64,000 bases of DNA. Source: Solibacillus cecembensis (GTDB lineage: Bacteria > Bacillota > Bacilli > Bacillales_A > Planococcaceae). The stretch's first letter is position 1, and each line of letters begins with the position of its first letter. The notes beneath the pieces are model-generated. The model was not told the origin of the DNA and ran no database searches. It saw only the letters and a program-made list of their open reading frames with translations. The DNA lies in assembly GCF_001439635.1 (NCBI RefSeq), contig NZ_LMBZ01000009.1, positions 107,528 to 171,527 on the forward strand. Direction: 5' to 3'. Below are positions 18,358-29,061 of the stretch, in pieces. Position numbers and translations under genes: made by a program.

Positions 18358-19080
18358 ATGGGAAATGAACAGATCCAGTCGAATTCTTATACACCAGATA
18401 CCTTTATGCAAGGTGTAAAAGACTGTGTTCCGACGTTATTAGGTTATATAAGTATTGGGGTAGCCTTTGGGGTTGTTGGCATTGCATCAGGTATTTCTGT
18501 ATTGGAAATTTTTTTATTGTCGGTACTTGTATATGCAGGTTCGGCACAATTTATTTTTTGTGGTTTATATTTAGCAGGTGCACCTGTAACGGCGATTGTC
18601 GTGACGATTTTTATTGTAAACCTTCGTCATTTATTAATGTCCTTAACAATTGCGCCGTATTTTACAAAGCATTCGACTCTTCGAAACATCGGCTTTGGCA
18701 CATTATTAACGGATGAAACGTTTGGGGTTTCTGTTGTGGCTACAAGTAAGGAAGGTCGTCTCGGAGGCAAGTGGATGGATGGTTTAAATGTGACGGCTTA
18801 TACAACGTGGATTGCCGCTTGTACATTTGGTGGGGTTGTTGGCCAATGGTTGCCGAATCCAGAGAAATGGGGGTTGGATTATGCCCTTGTAGCGATGTTC
18901 GTCGCTTTATTAATTTTAACATTAGCGAGCATTCCAAAAACGAAGCTTATGCATTACTTGAAGTTAATCGTGTATATGGTTGTATGCATGTACGGCTTAT
19001 TGTATTTTGTGCCGGGACATTTAGCGGTATTATTGTCCACGTTAGCAGTAGCGACGATTGGGGTGGTGACTGAAAAATGA
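18358..19080 (+). CDS. azlC: AzlC family branched-chain amino acid exporter, large subunit
   Basis: This polytopic membrane protein of 240 residues belongs to the AzlC/LIV-E family, which works with AzlD to export branched-chain amino acids and analogues. Family features are FGVVGIASGIS, the conserved YAGSAQFIFCGL helix, NLRHLLMSL and LLTDETFGV. ATG 18358 follows TAGGAGG. It overlaps azlD by four bases (ATGA). Its position after the isoleucine-responsive ileS is suggestive, but a terminator-like hairpin lies between them, so shared control is uncertain. Confidence 0.92.
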   Translation: MGNEQIQSNSYTPDTFMQGVKDCVPTLLGYISIGVAFGVVGIASGISVLEIFLLSVLVYAGSAQFIFCGLYLAGAPVTAIVVTIFIVNLRHLLMSLTIAPYFTKHSTLRNIGFGTLLTDETFGVSVVATSKEGRLGGKWMDGLNVTAYTTWIAACTFGGVVGQWLPNPEKWGLDYALVAMFVALLILTLASIPKTKLMHYLKLIVYMVVCMYGLLYFVPGHLAVLLSTLAVATIGVVTEK

Positions 19081-19403
19081 CGACGTCAATTTGGATGGTA
19101 CTTGTTATTTTAGGTTGTGCAGTTGTCACTTGGTTGCCGCGAATTTTACCGTTTGTTTTTGTGAAAAACGTCAAAATGCCTGATGTTGTGTTGAGATGGC
19201 TTGCTTACATACCGGTATGTATTTTATCAGCGCTTGTTATTGAAGGGATGTTTGTGAAAGAAGCGCAACTAGTGACGATTGATTGGCTTCATTTGTGCGC
19301 GTTTATTCCAACTTTACTCGTTGCATTAGTGACGAAAAGCTTGTCAAAAACAGTTGTTGCGGGAGTGATAACGATGGCTGCGCTCCGTTTTTTCTTTAGC
19401 TAA
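19077..19403 (+). CDS. azlD: AzlD family branched-chain amino acid exporter, small subunit
   Basis: This 108-residue partner of AzlC has four predicted membrane helices. The AzlD pattern of a TWLPRILPF motif near the first helix and a basic residue-rich loop (KSLSKT) is present. Its start overlaps the azlC stop, indicating translational coupling and likely a heteromeric transporter. Confidence 0.9.
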   Translation: MTTSIWMVLVILGCAVVTWLPRILPFVFVKNVKMPDVVLRWLAYIPVCILSALVIEGMFVKEAQLVTIDWLHLCAFIPTLLVALVTKSLSKTVVAGVITMAALRFFFS

Positions 19404-19416
19404 ATGATTCACTGGG

Positions 19417-19462
19417 AGACTGACTTACTTACTTAGTTTTATCGCTAGGTGGGTCTTTTTTT
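19417..19462 (+). terminator. Possible terminator after azlD
   Basis: AGACT (19417-19421) can pair with GGTCT before a seven-T run, and TACTTAG pairs with CTAGGTG inside, with a bulge between. The stem is imperfect. Confidence 0.45.
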
Positions 19463-19500
19463 AGAGTGCATTCAGTGAATTAAATTTGAAATATGATATA

Positions 19501-19509
19501 TGTTATAAT
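19501..19509 (+). promoter_or_regulatory. Extended -10 promoter for the FIST/MCP pair
   Basis: TGTTATAAT is a perfect extended -10 element about 52 bases before the FIST gene. No good -35 is visible at standard spacing, which extended -10 promoters tolerate. Confidence 0.5.
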
Positions 19510-19561
19510 TTTTTTAAATAATAAAATGTGGGGAATACAGTTTTGTAGGAGGGGATCATCG

Positions 19562-20704
19562 ATGGATTATATTTACTCAACGTTAACGACAACGCGTCAG
19601 CCAGAAAAAGCAGTGGAAGAGATAGCGCGTAATTTACATAAAGAACCAGGCTTCGTTTTGTTTTTTGCAAGTACAGTTTACTCATTCGAAAAACTAACAG
19701 AATTATTTAAACAAAAGTATCCACAAGCTCAAATTGTCGGTGTTACAACAACGGGTGAAATTGGGCCACAAGGTTATAGTGAATACAGTTTGTCAGCGCA
19801 AAGTTTTTCTGGGGAATTTGGTAAAGTACAAGCTGTTTTGATGAAGGATATCGTGAAGTATCCAATTTTCGATAGGGGAAATTTAGTGCAGGCGGCAAAA
19901 TCAATCGGCATACAAGTTGGATCAAAGACGATTGAAAAAGAAGGGCTTGGACTTGTTTTTCCAGTCGGCTTAAAGGCTGGGGAAGAAAAGATGTTGTCAG
20001 TCGTGAATTCAATCTTTCACTACGATGGATTTCCGATTTTTGGAGGTACAGCAGGTGATGATGCGAAGTTTGTGACGACGAAAGTTAGTGTTAATGGTGA
20101 AATAACATCAACTGGTGGAGCGGCAATCTTTTTAAAGCCTGTTGTAGATTTTTATATTTATAAAGAAAATATATTTAAAAGTACGGGAAAACAAGTCAAA
20201 ATAACAAAAGCGGATGCAGAAAAACGGATTGTGTATGAAATGAACAATCGACCAGCTGCGGAAGTTTATGCGGAGTTACTAAAGGTTCCTAAAAATGACT
20301 TAGGAAAGCATTTTGCATTACATCCACTGGGGCGGAAATTTAATCAGGATTTTTTAATTGCCTCCCCATTTCAAGTGAAGTCTTCAGGAGAGGTTGAGTT
20401 TTATTGCCAGGTGTATGAGGGAGCAATCGTTGATATATTAGAGCCAAAAAATCCAGTGCTTGAAATGGAAAAAACGATTGCTGATTTTAGTGGTCGTTTT
20501 ACACAGTTACATGGTGTATTAGGGTGTAACTGCATTTTACGTAAAGTCCAATTTCAAAATGAGCAACTGTTTTCAAAGTTGAATACGCAGTTAAGTGTTT
20601 TGCCAAATTTATGTGGTTTTTCAAGTTATGGTGAACAATTAAATAAGTCACAATTAAACCAAACATTGCTCCTTATTGGTTTTGGGAAATTACGAAAGGA
20701 GTGA
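19562..20704 (+). CDS. Stand-alone FIST domain protein (ligand sensor)
   Basis: This soluble 380-residue protein consists of FIST-N (about 1-200: [33 protein letters not shown]) and FIST-C (about 215-370: [38 protein letters not shown]). FIST domains are predicted small-ligand sensors, possibly for amino acids, usually fused to or paired with signalling outputs. ATG 19562 follows TAGGAGGGG; an upstream in-frame extension to 19493 has no support. It lies directly before a soluble methyl-accepting transducer, so the two probably form one sensory unit. Confidence 0.85.
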   Translation: MDYIYSTLTTTRQPEKAVEEIARNLHKEPGFVLFFASTVYSFEKLTELFKQKYPQAQIVGVTTTGEIGPQGYSEYSLSAQSFSGEFGKVQAVLMKDIVKYPIFDRGNLVQAAKSIGIQVGSKTIEKEGLGLVFPVGLKAGEEKMLSVVNSIFHYDGFPIFGGTAGDDAKFVTTKVSVNGEITSTGGAAIFLKPVVDFYIYKENIFKSTGKQVKITKADAEKRIVYEMNNRPAAEVYAELLKVPKNDLGKHFALHPLGRKFNQDFLIASPFQVKSSGEVEFYCQVYEGAIVDILEPKNPVLEMEKTIADFSGRFTQLHGVLGCNCILRKVQFQNEQLFSKLNTQLSVLPNLCGFSSYGEQLNKSQLNQTLLLIGFGKLRKE

Positions 20705-20709
20705 ACAAC

Positions 20710-21690
20710 ATGTTAAAGCAATTATTTATGAAAAATAAACTACCGGAAGACCTTCAACAGGAAGTCGATGCATTAACGCTTGAAGAACGTACCCAAGTCA
20801 TTGCAAGTGTAGAAGAGTTATTAGATTTATTGCATGCAACGAATACGAAAAATACAGAAAGTGATAGCCTGTTTATGGAACGCATAACGGTTATTTCTGA
20901 ATCCATTCAGCAAGATCAGCAGCTGTTACAAACTTCAAATGAACGCGCGCATTCCATTGTTCAAGAGACGGAAGAAATCCAACATATTACTACGAAGGTT
21001 GAAGCACAAGTTGAAAAAAATCGTCAGCTCATTGTCGAAGGTAGCAATCAAATGAATGAGCTATATGACCAAATGGAAAATGTTCGTGAGGTTTTTGAAC
21101 AATTTGGACAATCGATTGGCGCAGTGCAACAACAAACGAAAGAAATTATAGATTTTGCAAAGTTAATTAGTGCCATTGCAGATCAAACGAATTTATTAGC
21201 ATTAAATGCATCGATTGAAGCAGCTCGTGCAGGTGAACATGGCAAAGGATTTGCGGTGGTGGCGGCTGAAGTAAGGAAGTTAGCAGAGCAAAGTAAAAAT
21301 GCGCTTATTCAAATTAACGGAAAAGTGCATGACATCGTTCAACATATGGAAGACGTTGTTGTGAATATTCATCAAGAGCAGCAAACGATTCAAAAGACAC
21401 AGCAAATGTCTGCTGAAACAAAACAATATTTTGGTCGGATTGAGCAATCAGAAGCGCTCCTTGCAGAAAATATGGTAGCCATTCAACAAGCAACGAGTCA
21501 GACATTAAATCAAGTTGTATCATTTCAAATGTTATTAGAGCAAATTGTCGGATCTTCAAAACTATCAATGGAACAAATCGAACATTTATATCGATTTTCT
21601 GAAAATAAATCGTATAATGCGAATGATATGATTACATTTATTATACAAGTGAAGCATTTAATCACAGCGTTAAAAAATGACCGATTATAA
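20710..21690 (+). CDS. Soluble methyl-accepting chemotaxis transducer (MCP signalling domain only)
   Basis: This 326-residue protein has no transmembrane segment and no HAMP domain. A short N-terminal helical region (1-60) leads into a long coiled coil. The MCP hairpin tip is intact: [20 protein letters not shown], then [21 protein letters not shown], the residues that bind CheA and CheW. The start is ATG 20710, seven bases after AAAGGAG (20696-20702); GTG 20701 overlaps that Shine-Dalgarno. The ribosome binding site lies inside the end of the FIST gene, implying coupling. It carries no obvious ligand domain, so FIST is the likely input. Confidence 0.87.
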   Translation: MLKQLFMKNKLPEDLQQEVDALTLEERTQVIASVEELLDLLHATNTKNTESDSLFMERITVISESIQQDQQLLQTSNERAHSIVQETEEIQHITTKVEAQVEKNRQLIVEGSNQMNELYDQMENVREVFEQFGQSIGAVQQQTKEIIDFAKLISAIADQTNLLALNASIEAARAGEHGKGFAVVAAEVRKLAEQSKNALIQINGKVHDIVQHMEDVVVNIHQEQQTIQKTQQMSAETKQYFGRIEQSEALLAENMVAIQQATSQTLNQVVSFQMLLEQIVGSSKLSMEQIEHLYRFSENKSYNANDMITFIIQVKHLITALKNDRL

Positions 21691-21794
21691 GTAGCTGTAA
21701 AAGAATAGCCGTGAGTTCTCTGGGAATAAGGTGGGAAATGAAAGGCGATTATGTCACGAGAGGTGTTTTTCTATGGATGTTTCTTTCGTTAAAA

Positions 21795-21825
21795 TTGTCG
21801 TTCAAACAAAGAGTTATGTTAAAAT
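21795..21825 (+). promoter_or_regulatory. Candidate promoter for lspA
   Basis: TTGTCG (21795-21800) and extended -10 TGTTAAAAT (21817-21825) are spaced 19 bases apart, about 32 bases before lspA. Confidence 0.35.
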
Positions 21826-21857
21826 AGGAAAGATATATCGTAAACGGAGGATTTGCT

Positions 21858-22337
21858 ATGTATAAATATTACGGATTAGCATTATTTGCAGTCATTATTG
21901 ATCAATGGACAAAATGGCTTGTCGTGAAAAATATGGAGTTAGGCGAACGAATTAGTATATGGGATCCGTGGTTTGGTCTATTATCACATCGTAACCGTGG
22001 CGCTGCATGGGGAATGCTTGAAGGGCAAATGTGGTTATTTACGATTGTGACAATTGGCGTCATCATTGCGATTTTGTATTTTTACCATACAGAGGCAAAA
22101 GGTAAGCCGCTATTTCAAATTAGTTTAATGCTATTATTAGGCGGTGCATTAGGGAATTTTATCGACCGACTATTCCGTGGAGAAGTAGTGGACTTTTTCG
22201 ATGTTTTCATTCCAATCATCAAATATGACTTCCCGATTTTTAATATTGCGGATGCTGCATTATCAATCGCAGTAGTCATGCTCTTTATTACGATTATTTT
22301 AGAAGAAAAAGCAGAAAAGAAAAAGGTGAAGAAATGA
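21858..22337 (+). CDS. lspA: Lipoprotein signal peptidase (signal peptidase II)
   Basis: This membrane aspartic protease removes signal peptides from prolipoproteins after diacylglyceryl transfer; OppA in this window is a likely substrate. The 159-residue protein has four membrane helices and the family motifs DQWTKWLV, NRGAAWGM, GALGNFIDRLFRGEVVDFFD and FPIFNIADAALS, which supply the two catalytic aspartates. The gene overlaps the next by four bases (ATGA). Confidence 0.97.
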   Translation: MYKYYGLALFAVIIDQWTKWLVVKNMELGERISIWDPWFGLLSHRNRGAAWGMLEGQMWLFTIVTIGVIIAILYFYHTEAKGKPLFQISLMLLLGGALGNFIDRLFRGEVVDFFDVFIPIIKYDFPIFNIADAALSIAVVMLFITIILEEKAEKKKVKK

Positions 22338-23266
22338 CAGTAGTTACATTAACAATCGAACAGTTCGCTGGAGAGCGTTTGGATAAGGCACTTTCACAGA
22401 TAGAAGAAACTTGGTCACGTTCACAAATTTCAACTTGGGTAGATAAAGATCTTATTACCGTGAATGGCGTGAAAGTAAAAGCGAAATATAAAGTAAAAGA
22501 AGGCGACGTTGTGGAAGTGGACGTGCCAGAAGTAGAAGAATTAGAAATTATTGCAGAAGATTTAAATTTAGAAATCATTTTTGAAGATGACGATGTATTA
22601 GTTGTCAACAAGCCACGTGGTATGGTTGTTCATCCAGCACCAGGTCATGCAAGCGGTACGTTAGTAAATGGTTTAATGCATCATTGTACGGATTTATCAG
22701 GCATTAATGGTGTAGCACGACCAGGCATTGTACACCGTATCGACAAAGATACATCGGGCTTACTAATGGTCGCAAAAAATGATGTGGCGCATGAAGGGCT
22801 AGTGAATCAATTAGTTGAAAAATCGGTTACACGTAAATATACAGCGCTTGTACATGGTCATATTCCACATGATAAAGGAACAATTGATGCGCCAATCGGA
22901 CGTGATGCAAAAGATCGTCAAAAACAAGCGATTGTTGATAAAGGCAAGCATGCTGTAACACATTTCACTGTATTAGAGCGCTTTGGTAATTTTACTTTAG
23001 TAGAATGCCGTTTAGAAACAGGTCGTACGCATCAAATTCGTGTGCATATGAATTATATTGGCTATCCTCTTGCAGGTGACCCGAAATATGGTCCGAAAAA
23101 GACAATTGATTTCGGAGGGCAAGCGCTACATGCTGGCGTATTAGGCTTTATTCAACCTGTAACGAAAGAATATATCGAGTTTGAATCAGCACTACCAGCA
23201 GAATTTGAACAATTATTAACAGAAATGCGCGCTCAAGCAACAGTAAAAAAAGCTGAGACTGAGTGA
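22334..23266 (+). CDS. ylyB: RluA/RluD family pseudouridine synthase
   Basis: This enzyme isomerises uridine to pseudouridine in 23S rRNA. The 310-residue protein has an N-terminal S4 domain (ERLDKALSQ, SRSQISTWVDKDLITVNG) and a catalytic domain with VVNKPRGMVVHPAPGH, the active-site motif HRIDKDTSGLL, and LETGRTHQIRVHM. Its position after lspA and before pyrR equals B. subtilis ylyB. RluD-type specificity is inferred from the family, not shown. Confidence 0.95.
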   Translation: MTVVTLTIEQFAGERLDKALSQIEETWSRSQISTWVDKDLITVNGVKVKAKYKVKEGDVVEVDVPEVEELEIIAEDLNLEIIFEDDDVLVVNKPRGMVVHPAPGHASGTLVNGLMHHCTDLSGINGVARPGIVHRIDKDTSGLLMVAKNDVAHEGLVNQLVEKSVTRKYTALVHGHIPHDKGTIDAPIGRDAKDRQKQAIVDKGKHAVTHFTVLERFGNFTLVECRLETGRTHQIRVHMNYIGYPLAGDPKYGPKKTIDFGGQALHAGVLGFIQPVTKEYIEFESALPAEFEQLLTEMRAQATVKKAETE

Positions 23267-23482
23267 TTTTCTGAGATTATGTTATAGAGGGCACTTCTTG
23301 TTCGATATTGAACAGGAGGTGCCTTATTTCTTTACCTAAAAAAATAAGGGCATGTGCTTAGCCAGCCTAAACTAGCACATACTTTATTAGAATATTAGAA
23401 AGAGTCTTTCGTTTATCGAAAAGGTCAGATAATTCTCATTAATAGAACATTTCGCGGGGCATGAATGATCTTTGAAAATAGG
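23267..23482. other. Intergenic region between ylyB and the pyr promoter
   Basis: This stretch holds the ylyB terminator. At about 23354-23387 there is also a weaker hairpin (GCATGTGCT with AGCACATAC, one mismatch) followed by a short T-rich run. Nothing else recognisable was seen before the pyr promoter at 23483. Confidence 0.5.
23289..23332 (+). terminator. Intrinsic terminator after ylyB
   Basis: A 15-base stem (23289-23303 with 23310-23324, wobble pairs included) with a six-base loop is followed by a T-rich run. Confidence 0.8.
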
Positions 23483-23511
23483 TTGACAGTACAATAAAAC
23501 CAGCCTATACT
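23483..23511 (+). promoter_or_regulatory. Sigma-A promoter of the pyr operon
   Basis: TTGACA (23483-23488) and TATACT (23506-23511) with an ideal 17-base spacer. Confidence 0.85.
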
Positions 23512-23517
23512 AACAAC

Positions 23518-24302
<785 letters not shown>

Positions 24303-24314
24303 AGGAGGGGCAAT

Positions 24315-25622
24315 ATGTCGAAAGTAGTTTTAGATATTAATGAAAAACCGAGTGTAGGACAACTTATTACATTCAGTTTCCAACATATGTTCGCCATGTT
24401 TGGTTCAACAATTTTAGTACCTAAATTAGTAGGACTTAGCCCGTCAATCGCCCTTTTAACAAGTGGAATTGCGACGATTATCTTCTTATTGATCACACAA
24501 TTTAAAGTGCCAGCGTATTTAGGTTCATCATTCGCCTTTATCTCGCCAATTCTTTTAGTGACAGGATTTGGTCAAGCTGGTGTGGAAGTAAATCCAGGGA
24601 ATGCGATGATTGGAGCGATGGCGGTCGGTTTGGTATACGGAATTGTCTCGCTGTTAATTTGGAAAACGGGCTATAGATGGTTAATGAATATTTTACCGCC
24701 AATCGTTGTAGCACCAGTTATTATCGTCATTGGATTAGGGTTGTCAGGAACGGCAATTGATATGGCGATGAATATTACAGTGGACGGTGTCAAACAATAT
24801 AGCGGTTTACACTTCTCAGCAGCGTTGGTCACTTTAGCTGCGGCCATAATATTTACGCTGTTCTTTAAAAATATTTTAAGTGCCATGCCAATTTTATTAG
24901 GTATCGTTATCGGATACATATATTCAGTAATCATAGGTATTGTAGATTTCACTGCAGTAAAAAATGCGAGCTTCTTTACAATGCCAGACTTCTTAATTCC
25001 AGGCGTTGATTATGAATTTAATATAACGAGTACGATTTTAATCGGTATGGTACCGGTTGTCATAGTAACGATTTCAGAACATATTGGTCACCAATTAGTT
25101 TTAGGAAAAGTGGTAAACCGAAACTTCATTAAAGATCCAGGTTTACACCGTTCGCTTCTAGGGGATGGATTAGGAACATTCGCATCTGCGCTTATCGGTG
25201 GACCACCAAAAACAACATACGGTGAAAATATCGGTGTACTTGCCATTACACGTGTATACTCGGTTTACGTAATATTAGGTGCAGCTATCGTTGCCGTTGT
25301 CGTGTCATTCTCAGGTCAATTAATGGCACTCATTGAAACAATTCCAACAGCCGTACTTGGCGGGATTTCAATCCTATTATTCGGGATTATCGCATCGAGC
25401 GGACTGCGCATGCTCGTTGAAAACAATGTAGACTTCGGAAATAACCGGAATATGGTCATTGCGTCGGTTATCCTAGTAGTAGGAATCGGCGGAGCAGCAA
25501 TGCGCTTCACAGAAAGCTTTGCGATCGAAGGGATGGCATTAGCATCGATTATCGGTGTCTTGCTCAACTTAGTTCTACCGGGTCGTGAAAAAATAGAAAA
25601 CGATATTTATGAAACTAAATAA
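24315..25622 (+). CDS. pyrP: Uracil permease (NCS2 family)
   Basis: This uracil:proton symporter of 435 residues is polytopic and NAT/NCS2-like. It has QHMFAMFGSTILVP near the N-terminus, PAYLGSSFAF, and the later SEHIGHQ and GGPPKTTYGENIGV segments that line the substrate site. It starts 12 bases after pyrR with AAAGGAGGGG. No PyrR attenuator separates pyrR from pyrP, unlike B. subtilis. Confidence 0.97.
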   Translation: MSKVVLDINEKPSVGQLITFSFQHMFAMFGSTILVPKLVGLSPSIALLTSGIATIIFLLITQFKVPAYLGSSFAFISPILLVTGFGQAGVEVNPGNAMIGAMAVGLVYGIVSLLIWKTGYRWLMNILPPIVVAPVIIVIGLGLSGTAIDMAMNITVDGVKQYSGLHFSAALVTLAAAIIFTLFFKNILSAMPILLGIVIGYIYSVIIGIVDFTAVKNASFFTMPDFLIPGVDYEFNITSTILIGMVPVVIVTISEHIGHQLVLGKVVNRNFIKDPGLHRSLLGDGLGTFASALIGGPPKTTYGENIGVLAITRVYSVYVILGAAIVAVVVSFSGQLMALIETIPTAVLGGISILLFGIIASSGLRMLVENNVDFGNNRNMVIASVILVVGIGGAAMRFTESFAIEGMALASIIGVLLNLVLPGREKIENDIYETK

Positions 25623-25629
25623 TAGTACC

Positions 25630-25752
25630 TTTTAAAGAATTGTCCAGAGAGGCAAGCAAGGGGACTTGATGAATGAGAGATAGGTGAATATTACCTAGCT
25701 TTAGCTTGTCACGCCTCCCTTGCCTAGCTGATGACATCAGTTAGGCTTTTTT
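25630..25752 (+). promoter_or_regulatory. PyrR attenuator 2 (between pyrP and pyrB)
   Basis: The PyrR loop TTGTCCAGAGAGGCA lies at 25640-25654. Downstream, GCCTAGCTGAT (25722-25732) pairs with ATCAGTTAGGC (25736-25746, one wobble), followed by a T-run. This would adjust expression of the biosynthetic genes relative to pyrR and pyrP. Confidence 0.9.
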
Positions 25753-25805
25753 ACTAAATATTAGGCTGAAATTGCTTCATACTTCACCATTATCGGAGGC
25801 GCTTT

Positions 25806-26684
25806 ATGAAAAACTTACTTTCAATGGAACATTTATCAAATGAAGAAATTTTACACATCTTAGGCCGAGCGAAGGCGTTTGAAAATGGCGAAGAGCCAAA
25901 AACAGCCCGAACTTACAACGTAGCGAACTTATTTTTTGAGCCAAGTACACGTACGAAAACGAGCTTCGAAATGGCAGAGCGTAAAGTAGGATGTACGGTA
26001 ATCCCATTCGATGCTGGCTTTTCAAGTGCAGTGAAGGGCGAAACGATGTATGACACAGTGAAAACATTAGAAATGATTGGCATTGATGCAGTTGTTATTC
26101 GTGCAGAAGAAGACGAATATTACAACGAATTGCTAGAAGGTATCAACGTTGCGGTCATTAACGCAGGCGATGGTGCAGGTCAACATCCGTCACAATGTTT
26201 ACTGGATTTATACACGATCAAAAAAGAGTTTGGCACATTTGACGGCTTAAATGTCACAATCGTAGGTGATATTTCACATAGTCGCGTCGCTAAATCAAAT
26301 GCAACAGCGCTCGCAAAATTAGGTGCGAATGTACGCTTCTTATGTCCACAAGATTGGGCAGGCGATTTTGAAGCCTATCATTCTTGGGATGAAGTGCTCG
26401 AAGATAGTGATGTTATCATGTTGTTACGTATTCAGCATGAGCGCCATACCGTAAGTAAAAGCTTCTCGAAAGAAAGCTATCATGAGCAGTACGGCTTAAC
26501 ACCAAAACGTGAAAAAATGATGAAGTCATCAGCAATCATTATGCATCCAGCACCAGTAAATCGCGATGTTGAGATTGCCGATGAATTAGTAGAGTGTGAA
26601 CGCTCACGCATCTTCCAGCAAGTGCGTAATGGTGTATACACAAGAATGGCCATTGTAGAAACAATTTTGAAGGGGAGAGAATAA
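25806..26684 (+). CDS. pyrB: Aspartate carbamoyltransferase catalytic subunit
   Basis: PyrB condenses carbamoyl phosphate with aspartate, the committed step of pyrimidine synthesis. The 292-residue protein has the carbamoyl-phosphate motif [13 protein letters not shown] (about 39-51), [26 protein letters not shown] and the aspartate-site [11 protein letters not shown]. No regulatory PyrI is present, as usual in Bacillales. ATG 25806 follows CGGAGG. Confidence 0.98.
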   Translation: MKNLLSMEHLSNEEILHILGRAKAFENGEEPKTARTYNVANLFFEPSTRTKTSFEMAERKVGCTVIPFDAGFSSAVKGETMYDTVKTLEMIGIDAVVIRAEEDEYYNELLEGINVAVINAGDGAGQHPSQCLLDLYTIKKEFGTFDGLNVTIVGDISHSRVAKSNATALAKLGANVRFLCPQDWAGDFEAYHSWDEVLEDSDVIMLLRIQHERHTVSKSFSKESYHEQYGLTPKREKMMKSSAIIMHPAPVNRDVEIADELVECERSRIFQQVRNGVYTRMAIVETILKGRE

Positions 26685-26686
26685 TA

Positions 26687-27961
26687 ATGATAACAGTTAT
26701 TCAAAACGTAAAACGATTAGATGAGCAAGGCGAATTACGCGTTTCTTCTATTATAATTGAAGATGGAAAAATTACAGGCTTTGACGGAGAAATTCCAACA
26801 GGGGCAAATGTAATTGACGGACAAGGTCATTTTGTTTCACCAGGATTCGTCGATGTGCATACACATTTACGTGAGCCAGGTTTTGAACATAAAGAAACAA
26901 TTGCAACAGGAACAGCATCAGCAGCAAAAGGTGGTTTCACAACAATTTGTGCGATGCCAAATACGAAGCCAGTACCAGATTCAGTAGAAAATATGCAGTT
27001 AATTAACGGATTAATTAAGGACAGCGCGGTTATTCGCGTCTTACCATACGGATCATTAACAAAAGACATCTCTGGTGAAGTTCGAACAGATATGAAAGAG
27101 CTTAGAGAACAAGGTGCGGTTGCTTTCTCAGATGACGGTGTCGGTATTCAATTAGCTTCAACAATGTATGAGCAAATGCAACAAGCGGCAAAGTTAGATG
27201 TAGTTGTTGTAGCACACTGTGAAGATAACTCATTGATTTACGATGGTGTTATGCATGAAGGTACGCGCAATAAAGAACTTGGTTTACCAGGTATTCCATC
27301 TATTTGTGAATCAGTACAAATTGCTCGTGACGTACTACTTGCTGAAGCGGCAGGCGCTCGTTACCATGTTTGTCACGTTTCAACAAAAGAATCGGTTCGT
27401 TCAGTACGCGATGCAAAAGCAGCAGGTATTAAAGTAACTGCGGAAGTTTGTCCACACCATTTATTACTTGAAGAAATGGACATCCCATCAGATGATGCAA
27501 ACTGGAAAATGAACCCACCATTACGTGCGTTAGATGACAAAGATTCATTACATGCAGCATTATTGGACGGCACAATTGATTGTATCGCAACAGACCATGC
27601 ACCACACACAGTAGAAGAAAAATGCTGCGGTATGGTAGGCGCACCATTCGGCATTGTCGGCTTTGAAACAGCGTTCCCATTACTGTACACAAACTTTGTA
27701 GAAACAGGGAAATGGACGTTAAAGCAATTAGTTGATTGGATGAGCGTAAAAGCAGCACAAATTTTTGACTTACCATATGGCACATTAGAAATCGGTGCTT
27801 CAGCGGATTTAGTATTAATTGATTTAAATAAAGAGCAAACAATCGATGCGGATGGTTTTGTGACTAAAGGACGTAACACACCATTTAATGGTTGGGTTGC
27901 TAAAGGCTGGCCAGTCATGACAATTTGCGAAGGTAAAATCGCATATCAGGAGGCAAAATAA
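26687..27961 (+). CDS. pyrC: Dihydroorotase
   Basis: This zinc amidohydrolase cyclises carbamoyl aspartate. The 424-residue class I enzyme has the metal-binding [18 protein letters not shown], later metal-ligand histidines in [10 protein letters not shown] and [11 protein letters not shown], and the catalytic-region [12 protein letters not shown]. Its stop codon shares one base with the carA start, so the genes are tightly coupled. Confidence 0.98.
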   Translation: MITVIQNVKRLDEQGELRVSSIIIEDGKITGFDGEIPTGANVIDGQGHFVSPGFVDVHTHLREPGFEHKETIATGTASAAKGGFTTICAMPNTKPVPDSVENMQLINGLIKDSAVIRVLPYGSLTKDISGEVRTDMKELREQGAVAFSDDGVGIQLASTMYEQMQQAAKLDVVVVAHCEDNSLIYDGVMHEGTRNKELGLPGIPSICESVQIARDVLLAEAAGARYHVCHVSTKESVRSVRDAKAAGIKVTAEVCPHHLLLEEMDIPSDDANWKMNPPLRALDDKDSLHAALLDGTIDCIATDHAPHTVEEKCCGMVGAPFGIVGFETAFPLLYTNFVETGKWTLKQLVDWMSVKAAQIFDLPYGTLEIGASADLVLIDLNKEQTIDADGFVTKGRNTPFNGWVAKGWPVMTICEGKIAYQEAK

Positions 27962-29061
27962 TGAAAACACGTTTATTAATTTTAGAAGATGGCACAGTAT
28001 TTACAGGTACGGCATTCGGTAGTGACCAAGCATCACAAGGTGAAGTGGTCTTTACAACAGGGATGACAGGATACCAAGAAACATTATCAGATCCTTCATT
28101 TTACGGACAAATTATTACATTAACATATCCGTTAATTGGAAACTACGGCATTAACCGTGATGATTTTGAATCGATTACACCAGCTATTCGTGGTTTCGTT
28201 GTTCGTGAACTAGCAGAACATCCATCAAACTGGCGTTCAGATATGACATTAGACGCGTACTTAGCATCTCAAAGCATTCCTGGTATTGAAGGCATTGATA
28301 CACGTAAATTGACACGCATTATCCGTACAAAAGGTGCAGTACGTGCCATTTTAACTGAAGCAGATGCAGAAGTTAATGTTGAAGAAGTGGTAGCACAATT
28401 ACAAAACACACCATTTATTACACATCATGTGCGTGAAGTATCAGCAAAAACAGCTTACCCATCACCAGGTCGTGGGAAACGCGTAGTATTGATTGACTAC
28501 GGTATGAAACACGGTATTTTACGTGAATTAAATCAACGTGATTGCGATGTAATTGTTGTTCCTTATAACACAACAGCAGAGCAAATTTTAGCGATGCACC
28601 CAGATGGCATTATGCTATCAAATGGTCCTGGTAATCCAATGGACGTAGCAGAAGGTATTGAAACAGTGAAAAACTTAATCGGAAAAGTGCCAATGTTCGG
28701 TATTTGCTTAGGACACCAAATTTTCGCATTAGCATCAGGTGCAAGCAGCTTCAAATTACCATTCGGCCACCGTGGAGGAAATCACCCAGTTAAAGATTTA
28801 CGTACAGGTCGTACAGATATTACATCTCAAAACCATGGCTATGCAATCGACATGGAGTCATTAAAAAATACAGATTTAGAATTAACACATATCGCATTAA
28901 ATGATGGTACATGTGAAGGGGTTCGTCATAAAAAATTCCCAATCTTTACAGTGCAATATCACCCAGAAGCATCACCAGGTCCAGAAGATTCAAATCACTT
29001 ATTTGATGAATTTATTGAAATGATGGAAATCGAAGCAGCGAAGGAGAACCAACATGCCTAA
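27961..29061 (+). CDS. carA: Carbamoyl-phosphate synthase small subunit (pyrimidine specific)
   Basis: This is the glutamine amidotransferase subunit that supplies ammonia to CarB. The 366-residue protein has an N-terminal CPSase small-chain domain ([30 protein letters not shown]) and a class I GATase domain with the nucleophile in [12 protein letters not shown] and the catalytic His-Glu in [12 protein letters not shown]. It overlaps carB by eight bases. Location inside the pyr operon marks it as the UMP-regulated enzyme. Confidence 0.98.
   Translation: MKTRLLILEDGTVFTGTAFGSDQASQGEVVFTTGMTGYQETLSDPSFYGQIITLTYPLIGNYGINRDDFESITPAIRGFVVRELAEHPSNWRSDMTLDAYLASQSIPGIEGIDTRKLTRIIRTKGAVRAILTEADAEVNVEEVVAQLQNTPFITHHVREVSAKTAYPSPGRGKRVVLIDYGMKHGILRELNQRDCDVIVVPYNTTAEQILAMHPDGIMLSNGPGNPMDVAEGIETVKNLIGKVPMFGICLGHQIFALASGASSFKLPFGHRGGNHPVKDLRTGRTDITSQNHGYAIDMESLKNTDLELTHIALNDGTCEGVRHKKFPIFTVQYHPEASPGPEDSNHLFDEFIEMMEIEAAKENQHA

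Noticed and set aside
27373..27918. Long minus-strand open frame inside pyrC (181 codons)
   Set aside because: This is a codon-bias shadow of pyrC: no start signals, no recognisable protein. The similar frame at 49232-49816 in priA is rejected for the same reason.
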